NCBI RefSeq assembly: GCF_000003605.2
Contig: NW_003116452.1
Span: 744,752 to 756,560 of the forward strand
Source of the DNA: Saccoglossus kowalevskii
Taxonomy: Eukaryota > Hemichordata > Enteropneusta > Harrimaniidae
Length of the DNA: 11,809 nt
Reading direction: 5' to 3'
The position numbers were made by a program, and so were the translations under genes. The notes beneath the pieces were generated by a model. The model ran no database searches and was not told where the DNA came from. It was given only the letters and a program-made list of their open reading frames with translations. The stretch's first letter is position 1, and each line of letters starts with the position of its first letter. Shown here piece by piece: positions 1 to 11,809 of this stretch.

Positions 1-61
1 ATTACGCATCATCCGTCATACAAGATCAATAATAATTTACAAATTTACACAGTAAAAATTA

Positions 62-193
62 TAAAAATTCATAGCTGTTTGAAAAAAAACTTCTCAGATC
101 TTTATTTGTACGTTCATTGCCATCTTTGTCAAACTCAAAGCCCTCAAAGTCCAAGTCGGTGTCACTGTAGCCGTCGAACAAAATCCCTACAAC
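62..193 (-). pseudogene. Degenerate acidic coding-like remnant
   Basis: The minus-strand frame between stops at 194-196 and 59-61 contains FDGYSDTDLDFEGFEFDKDG and then NERTNKDLR. Just upstream, the same frame reads LIVWDDIDELQE before the stop at 194-196. Such Asp/Glu/Phe-rich runs are seen at the N-termini of some transposases, for example piggyBac-like proteins, but also elsewhere. No methionine leads into it and the frame is broken. I suggest a decayed coding fragment with low confidence. Confidence 0.2.
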
Positions 194-711
194 TTATTCC
201 TGAAGTTCGTCGATATCGTCCCACACAATTAGGACTTAGTACTTTTAATCCACGGATTTCGCAGTCTGTCAGCTTGGCACTTTTCATTCATGTCTAATCA
301 TAATGAAGAGGCAAGAAAAATGGGGTCGCTTTGCTGCGATGGCACACGATGCTTTTGTTTACAGTCTAACAATTATCTTTGACCTTTATGCATCTGCTTT
401 ACTGATTGGCTAAGAATGACATCACTAAGGTCAAATCGTGACATTGCTTTTTTATCAGACTCGACACTTATTAATCACGGTGAAAGTTATCATTCAGCAA
501 GTTCCGTCGGTAGGAATGTCTCACTATATGGATATTGCGGTGGACTTGAATTAGGAAGTTTTTTTTTTTTTATCCAACGACAGAAGAATGTTTTCATGAC
601 GGTGATGAAAGATGGTAAAAAAGTTGGCAGTCTTCGGCGAACATTGCAAAATTGCTGACCCCAGTTATTAATTCGCAAGCTGCTACAAAATATTTTATAA
701 AGCCAAAATAA

Positions 712-918
712 CGTGATTTCAACCACTCTCCAAGGTACGGGTTGCTACAATATTGCAACATTGGTTTCATTGTCGACGACGCTAAAGCCGAACGAGTGCG
801 ACACTTGCGGCTCTCCTTATACGATTTGCCTGAATCGTTTCTAAGGAAGTACAACCCAAACGGCCGGCCATTTTTAGAGCCACGACATATTTCAAAAAGA
901 GAACTACCGTTTCTGCTT
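712..918 (+). other. Coding-like open frame, unrecognised
   Basis: The plus-strand frame from 712 is open for 69 codons, closed by TAA at 709-711 and TAA at 919-921. It has mixed, protein-like composition: YGLLQYCNIGFIVDDAKAER, then VRHLRLSLYDLPESFLRKYN and a proline/arginine-rich end. There is no methionine start. A weak acceptor TTTCAACCACTCTCCAAG ends at 734 and would make an exon from 735. A minus-strand frame (854-594) is also open across this stretch, so the coding strand is uncertain. I cannot assign a family. Confidence 0.25.
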
Positions 919-1110
919 TAATATATATTTTTATAGACTTGCTGACTGTTATGATTCAGAACGCGCTGCCATGAAGGCAGAAAACTGTCACAGCTATTTT
1001 GCGTTCACCCCTTGTTTTACGCAATTAACAGTCTTCAAGAAAGCCAACTGTTATTGTTAATACGACCACAGTCAACGAATAGAAAATAGTTTTTTTTTTT
1101 GTGTAGAAAA

Positions 1111-1215
1111 AGACCCTCTGGGCGTGTGCCCGGATATGACCTCAACTTCTTTATTGTGTCAAAAGTGGGGGGTGGGCGTTTGCCCAGGCATGGGCTCTTA
1201 CCCGGATAAGTACGG
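1111..1215. repeat. GC-richer repeat-like segment with two GGGC..GCCC hairpin units
   Basis: GGGCGTGTGCCCGGATATG (1120-1138) and GGGCGTTTGCCCAGGCATGG (1174-1193) are imperfect direct repeats. Each contains a small hairpin with GGGC and GCCC as stem. They are followed by TACCCGGATAAGTACGGTAA (1200-1219). The segment stands out from the AT-rich surroundings and looks like a decayed interspersed repeat. A protein reading on either strand is unconvincing. Confidence 0.45.
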
Positions 1216-1663
1216 TAATTTGCGCTTCGAACCTCGTTTTCGAGTCTCCTGCAACGATACAGATAATTTGCCAATGATACATTCCATCAATGCTTTGGAA
1301 CGCAAATAGTCAGCAATGTCCATCATTTGATAAAAGCAAATAACTATTTTTGATCTATTAGAAGCATATAATAATAATACAATATCCAGTAATGTACAGT
1401 TGACCATGTAAGCACATGCACTACTTAGAAAATACGGTAATTGAACATTTTTAGCAAAATTAAAAAAAGGTTTACAGTGTTCAGATGTAAAATGCGCTTC
1501 CACTAACTTTTATGTAAATTCAAATATGTAATATACATTACTTGTAATCTAAATGAATATGGTTACTAAGCAACTATATGTTTTAAAGTTTCACAGTGCA
1601 CCAGTCTTGGCTAGTATAATTGTTTTAATTCTATGTATAGTGTCTTTCTATAGTTTACAATAT

Positions 1664-1682
1664 TGGCCACCAGAGGGCACTG
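1664..1682 (+). promoter_or_regulatory. CTCF-type binding motif
   Basis: TGGCCACCAGAGGGCACTG matches the well-known bilaterian CTCF consensus (TGGCCACCAGGGGGCGCTA) at 16 of 19 positions, and two of the three differences are A for G at positions where both are tolerated. It lies about 4 kb beyond the COPS2 stop codon, in otherwise featureless intergenic DNA. A shorter similar word, GAGGGCGCTGTT, occurs at 4641-4652. Binding cannot be shown from sequence. Confidence 0.5.
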
Positions 1683-1746
1683 TTCACCAAAAGAGTTTGC
1701 CCTGTTGTGTACAGTAAAGACAGAATCACCACTAATTTTCTTGGAG

Positions 1747-1822
1747 CTGTAAATGTATTAATTATTCACTTTTCTTTAATTTTTCGCTGATATTAAATCT
1801 GCTGAAATTAAATTTATGTAAA
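1747..1822. repeat. Diverged, shortened relative of the 4695-4897 element
   Basis: Starts CTGTAAATGTATTAATTATT and continues TTCACT, TTTAATTTTT and CGCTGA. This matches the reverse complement of the right end of the 4695-4897 element, including an identical 13-mer TTAATTATTCACT, with one gap of about 8 bases. The second half (GCTGAAATTAAATTTATGTAAA region) folds back on the first. Two related copies in one window support an interspersed family. Confidence 0.6.
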
Positions 1823-3592
1823 CCTGCAACTTGAAACAGTATAAAATATGCAAATATATTGAATTGAATGTGCTCAAAATATAAAAATAGTAAAAAATAA
1901 AACACCAGAGAAAATTAATACATTTACTGTAGTTAAATTTTATCACAGTATAATCCAACTTTTGGTGTTGATGAAATTCTTCAAATGGAACATCTTGGAT
2001 CTGTGATACACTGACTAGTCACCTATATTTATCAGTGTAGCAAAGCCCTTAATGTAGTTACTTGTATTCATGTTCCCAGGCATTTCTCCACACTTGAATG
2101 TGATTGAAATAGTGTATACATTCTTATCCAAGTCAATAAGGCTAAATCATGCTTCAGGGTCTTGATCAAGGTCATAAGGTAAAAGTGCTTGGGTCAGTAC
2201 AATTCTAGAAATGGAAAAAAAAAAGTAGTATATTTTCCTTCTCAGCTGAAATAAGTTATTAGCAACATTGCAGTCAGAAAAAGCAGCACTACTTGCAGCG
2301 TTATGACATGTACTGGTATTGACCCAAACACATATTGGTTTTGAAACTCTGAGCGTAAAAGACATGGTTATGCACTTTATGAAATGTTCAACCCGCACTT
2401 CACAATAGACTGGGACCAAGCTGACCAATGGTTGTTCACCATATAGAACATGTGACCAGTATTTATTCGTTAACAGCTTGTACCATACTATTCTTTGCAT
2501 TATAGTGCATACTTACGGTTTATAAAACAAGGTACACACCTTGTTAAATTATTTGAAAACATAATTCACTAATCTTGGCTGAATGTTTGCTGTAAAATCC
2601 AGAAACTTTAATAATCGCTGTTTGATCACTTTTTATGGTGCATCATGGTTACTAGATGCCGCTCTGTACCTATTTAAAATTAGTATCATGACGTATAATA
2701 TACATTGTGTCCAAAAATGGAATGCGCTATGTCAAACCCAGTCTATTTTATAGTGGGACACAGACAGGGGAAGTGCAATTGTTCATTAAATATTTCTTAA
2801 GACTTATAACCTATGGCTTTCTCTATCAAAAAGAGAAAATATTTTAATTATTCTAATATATAGTTACCCATAGAAACCAATGCCTTGTGACTGATAGTTT
2901 CAACATTATTCCACAAATTTGTTGAAGCTCATGGAATCACTGATCAAACACTTTTGTCTATTGCCCTTGTTCTGACACCTGAAATGAAATTCCAGGACTA
3001 TTACACCACATTAACTTTGGTCATTTTCCAGATGTTTAACTTATCTTTTAATCTCTCATGAAGCCGAGAAGATGCAGACCCACCCAAAACAGGACTGCAC
3101 AAACAGTCTTTTGAAAGTAGGCAATGATAGCATTAGACTTGTCAATGTGCAATTTAATTAATGAAAATCATATTTACATTTTTTTTATTTTTTTTAAGTT
3201 TATTTATAGACCTCACCTTAGAATCATGTAGTGAATTTAATAGAAATGTTCATTTCATACTGTATTTGCCAAGGTGTATATTTAAGATTTTAATACAATA
3301 AAGTGCAACTTAGTGCTAAACTTACCTTACATTTAGTGTCTTGATGCACTGATATACCGGGATTATTTGTACAAATATCAAGAACAGAATCTTTGGGTCT
3401 GGAAAGTAGCAGAAAACAATCTACTTCTGACCACAGACCTTTAGAATCCCTGGTACAGGGCACACTTTGTAGCTTTGTTAGGATTCTACACTTTAACAAG
3501 TAATGTAAATGTTATAATCTGTCAAATTTTAAGCAAAATAAAAACTGTTTTGCATCTTCAATTAAGATTTTCCATTATTTTTTTCCCATCAG
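1823..3592. other. Intergenic stretch with no recognisable gene
   Basis: AT-rich DNA. The longest methionine-initiated frame of the window lies here on the minus strand (2500-2147, 117 codons), but its composition is not convincing and I recognise no domain. A small hairpin TTTCTCT/AGAGAAA occurs at 2818-2838. Homopolymer T tracts are found at about 3179-3197. Nothing else is supported. Confidence 0.6.
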
Positions 3593-3808
3593 CACACTGT
3601 CTACGCCTCCTGTCGCTATGACAAGCCAGTGAAACGAGACTGCCTGCAGGATCCTTCATATGGTAGCTTATTGGGTATCAACTTCGGTCAGACTTCACAT
3701 CAGTATGCATCAAAATTTATTATACCCACAAAGATGAGCATTCAAAATCACTTGTTCCTCACACACATTTCCAATAAACAATCTCATCTGATCATCTCCC
3801 TACATTAA
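3593..3808 (+). other. Orphan exon-like open frame behind a strong splice acceptor
   Basis: A pyrimidine tract TTATTTTTTTCCCATCAG ends at 3592. From the next base one frame stays open for 71 codons to TAA 3806-3808, while the other two close after 8 and 12 codons. The peptide begins HTVYASCRYDKPVKRDCLQD, continues PSYGSLLGINFGQTSHQYA and then becomes less protein-like. The first 130 bases are GC-richer than the flanks. I do not recognise the protein. It may be a last or internal exon of an unseen plus-strand gene, since donor-like GTAGCT and GTATCA follow at 3663 and 3676. It may also be chance. An AATAAA at 3774-3779 lies within the open frame. Confidence 0.3.
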
Positions 3809-4694
3809 CTTAATACAAATAGTGGTTTATTTGTAAAGCTGTCAGACAACCAACGAGATGATATACAAATCATAGAAGTATAACCCAAAATATTTCTCAA
3901 TACACACAGAACACCAAAAATGAATATTCTTTAATTAAAAGAAAATTTGGCAAATCTGTAAAAAAAATAATTGGTATTGGTCATTTCAGTAAATCAAGCA
4001 CCTTGGGCTCTCCAACAAGACCAATGTCGGGGGGGGGGGGGCAAAGGCCCCCTAGTAGAATCTTCAGAAATCACTTTCTAAAAAGTACACAAGTGTACAT
4101 ATACATCATGCTAAGGAGTTCTTTTCCATCTAAAACTACAATTATCAAGACTAAGCCAAAATATATTATTTACACTGCATAGTAATTACACGATTCATTA
4201 GCTATTTTCACATTAATAAACCTAAAAAATATGTTGATCTCGCATTGATATTACCCCCCGTAGTACCGGCATTACCAAGGATATACAAGACAAGGGGGTA
4301 TGGGTAGAATATGCGAGGACGATTAAACATGAAATGTGATCTGAACACAAAATTACAAGAAAAATCATTTTGAGGAGTCTACTTATTTTAGTTTTTGTAA
4401 TCAAATCTTTCCAAGCACTCGTTGCATTCATAACAATTGGTTAGAACTACCCCGGTATGTTTGACACATGAAATGAAGTTTCTTTTTAAACACGCGAAGT
4501 TCTAGCGTTGGCTTCTTGTGAGATCTTGACTGAATTTCATTGTATGAGAGGTGCATACCCGAATCTTGTATATTCTTGGCATAAGTTGTGTGTGAAATCG
4601 TGTAGTCATTAGGTTCAGACAAAATTTAATTACACACATTGAGGGCGCTGTTTATGTAATCACATACCAAAGTAAAACTGTTGCTAGTTTTGCA
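3809..4694. other. Intergenic stretch with a 13-G run
   Basis: AT-rich, with an uninterrupted run of 13 G at 4029-4041. There is a loose inverted pair TACCCCCC/GGGGGTA between about 4251 and 4300. Minus-strand frames 4431-4222 and 4622-4428 look like chance. Confidence 0.6.
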
Positions 4695-4897
4695 TACTGT
4701 AAATTTTCACTGGGTTTAAATTTCGCTGATTTACCATTTCAGGCATTTTCAGGGGGTTTTAAATTCACGGTTTTATCATTTAGATAATGTGTTCTATGCT
4801 TAATTTTACATATTCACTAGGTTTTAATTTAGCGAATTTTCCAGTCAGCGAAATAAGCAAAATTAAAACCCAGTGAATAATTAACCCCTTTACAGTA
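4695..4897. mobile_element. MITE-like palindromic element, about 200 bp
   Basis: The element begins TACTGTAAA (4695-4703) and ends TTTACAGTA (4889-4897). If the outer TA is the target duplication, the terminal repeat starts CTGTAAA. The inverted arms extend inward. The left arm contains TTCACTGGGTTTAAATTTCG and the right arm carries the opposite-strand counterpart with TCAGCGAAAT and AAAACCCAGTGAA. Diverged copies of the same GGTTTTAAATT core occur inside at about 4747 and 4813. There is no coding capacity, so it would be a non-autonomous element. Confidence 0.7.
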
Positions 4898-5319
4898 AAT
4901 GTCACACTATTTTGTAAAGATGTATGTATGGAAATCTGATCAAAATACAATGTAGGTATTCTCTGTACAACAGGAAATTACATTCAGAGAGCATTCCCCC
5001 AAAATTTGTTACGTTACCTCTGATTGGCTGAGATTTGATCATATTCTATATAGAATATTATACAAAAATGTAGTCAGGTGTTTCCTATAGTTTACATTTT
5101 GGAAAAAAAAAATTATGTGGGTTTTATTTTGTAAAAAAAACAAAAAATTAAATACATTATTAAAGAAACAGAGACAGGCGTGTATGTTACAGGTGTAAAT
5201 TTTCATTGTTACTTTCAGATTTAAGTTGTTAAGTGTGCAGTACAAATCGGGTGATTGATTGTCATGTACTGATTGATGCTGCTGCTAGTGATAAAAACCA
5301 GAAACCAGAAAACTGCCTT
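4898..5319. other. Intergenic stretch between the MITE-like element and the COPS2 3' UTR
   Basis: Very AT-rich. It holds a perfect 18-base palindrome ATATTCTATATAGAATAT at 5041-5058 and a further AATAAA on the minus strand at 5128-5123. No coding sequence is supported. Confidence 0.6.
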
Positions 5320-5331
5320 AAAACACACATT

Positions 5332-5337
5332 TTTATT
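5332..5337 (-). promoter_or_regulatory. Candidate distal poly(A) signal of COPS2
   Basis: Minus-strand AATAAA, followed within 15 bases by the GT-rich word ATGTGTGTTTT and further on by T-rich sequence. This is the usual arrangement of a cleavage site. It would give a 3' UTR of roughly 370-390 nt. Confidence 0.4.
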
Positions 5338-5684
5338 GATTTATGTATCTTTTTCAGCATAGGAGCAACTTGATTGGCTAAACAATATGGGCAATTTGAC
5401 AGAAGAAAATGCGTTAAAAAACTGAACCATATCTTGCATACCATTACTCCAAATCATACTGTACCACCCCCTCCCCAGTTTTCTGTTAAGAAAATTAGAA
5501 GCGAATATACCACTCCAAATGCAGTCCAGCTGAGGTTAACCTTACACTCCCTACAACAATAGTTTCTTCAATGTAACGGGAACTATTACATGTTGTAATT
5601 CCACGGTACGCAGGTGATGGTCCGAGATGTACATTTCAGCCGGCATAGTTCTATTGTTAATATTCATGAACAATACTATGGTTG

Positions 5685-5690
5685 TTTATT
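5685..5690 (-). promoter_or_regulatory. Candidate proximal poly(A) signal of COPS2
   Basis: Minus-strand AATAAA only 12 bases after the stop codon. Downstream sequence is only weakly T/GT-rich. Use of this site would leave an unusually short 3' UTR, so I rate it below the distal hexamer. Confidence 0.25.
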
Positions 5691-5702
5691 ACACTATACA
5701 AG

Positions 5703-11740
<6,038 letters not shown>

Positions 11741-11809
11741 CTACAAATAAATACACATGTATTGATGGCAACGTATGTAAATTATCAACAAAAGCAGCGG
11801 TATGCATGA

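Larger units (their letters stand above)
1..1110. other. Intergenic stretch, mixed composition
   Basis: Contains the two weak coding-like stretches at 62-193 and 712-918. Between them (356-433) is a cluster of generic motifs: TGTTTAC (356-362), TGACCTT (380-386), ATTGG (405-409) and AAGGTCA (427-433). No complete gene, RNA gene or recognisable transposon was found. Short methionine-initiated frames at 79-297, 416-658 and 726-490 show no family resemblance. Confidence 0.6.
5320..5702 (-). other. COPS2: COPS2 3' UTR (probable extent)
   Basis: Sequence immediately after the COPS2 stop. The left limit is inferred from the candidate poly(A) hexamer at 5332-5337 and could be shorter if the hexamer at 5685-5690 is used. 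Plus-strand open frames 5374-5562 and 5614-5799 run through the UTR or the last exon antisense and are not genes. Confidence 0.45.

Noticed and set aside
1215-1250. tRNA-like TTCGAA word in a region with small stems
   Set aside because: The bases around it do not form a T-arm with GG..CC pairing, and no acceptor stem or A box is found on either strand.
2147-2500. Minus-strand open frame of 117 codons, the longest methionine-initiated frame in the window
   Set aside because: No domain, motif or family resemblance. Composition is that of translated AT-rich DNA, and no splice or promoter context supports it.
5041-5058. Perfect 18-base palindrome ATATTCTATATAGAATAT
   Set aside because: Striking but purely AT-rich, not extended beyond 9 bp per arm, and without repeated flanks or functional context. 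Noted only as sequence structure.

Overview
The window is animal nuclear DNA: AT-rich, intron-containing and gene-poor. The one securely identified gene is on the minus strand, the 3' two-thirds of COPS2, which encodes COP9 signalosome subunit 2 (CSN2, also called TRIP15 or Alien). Seven consecutive coding exons lie between 11740 and 5703. Together they encode 289 residues ending in a normal stop, against about 443 in human CSN2. The first roughly 154 codons, the promoter and the 5' UTR lie beyond the right edge. The protein matches vertebrate CSN2 almost residue for residue as I remember it. Introns of about 0.5-1.2 kb, a low-GC background and numerous short palindromic elements suggest an invertebrate with a compact-to-medium genome, for example a marine deuterostome or lophotrochozoan. 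The species cannot be fixed from this sequence.

Layout from left to right. Positions 1-5702 contain no gene I can name. This part holds a degenerate acidic coding-like stretch (62-193, minus), a coding-like open frame (712-918, plus) and a GC-richer repeat with two GGGC..GCCC hairpins (about 1111-1215). It also holds an excellent CTCF-type motif (1664-1682), an orphan exon-like open frame behind a strong splice acceptor (3593-3808, plus), a 13-G run (4029-4041) and a palindromic MITE-like element (4695-4897) with a diverged relative at 1747-1822. The COPS2 3' UTR runs leftward from 5702, with candidate poly(A) hexamers at 5685-5690 and 5332-5337.

Positions 5703-11740 are the COPS2 exons and introns. 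The intron at 7392-8556 carries the 5'-truncated 3' end of a CR1/L2-type LINE on the plus strand, antisense to COPS2, with its tetranucleotide tail. The intron at 10731-11662 carries a small element with terminal inverted repeats of about 43 bp and a CpG-dense, multiply folding centre (11250-11378). The intron at 6767-7308 has a short dispersed-unit repeat directly upstream of its acceptor. All seven exons join in frame through canonical GT-AG sites, so the insertions have not broken the gene.

Functionally there is one story: CSN2 is a scaffold and cullin-binding subunit of the COP9 signalosome, which removes NEDD8 from cullin-RING ubiquitin ligases. The other items are transposon remnants, candidate regulatory motifs, or open frames that need homology searches. 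I see no RNA gene, CRISPR array, operon or novel multi-gene system.
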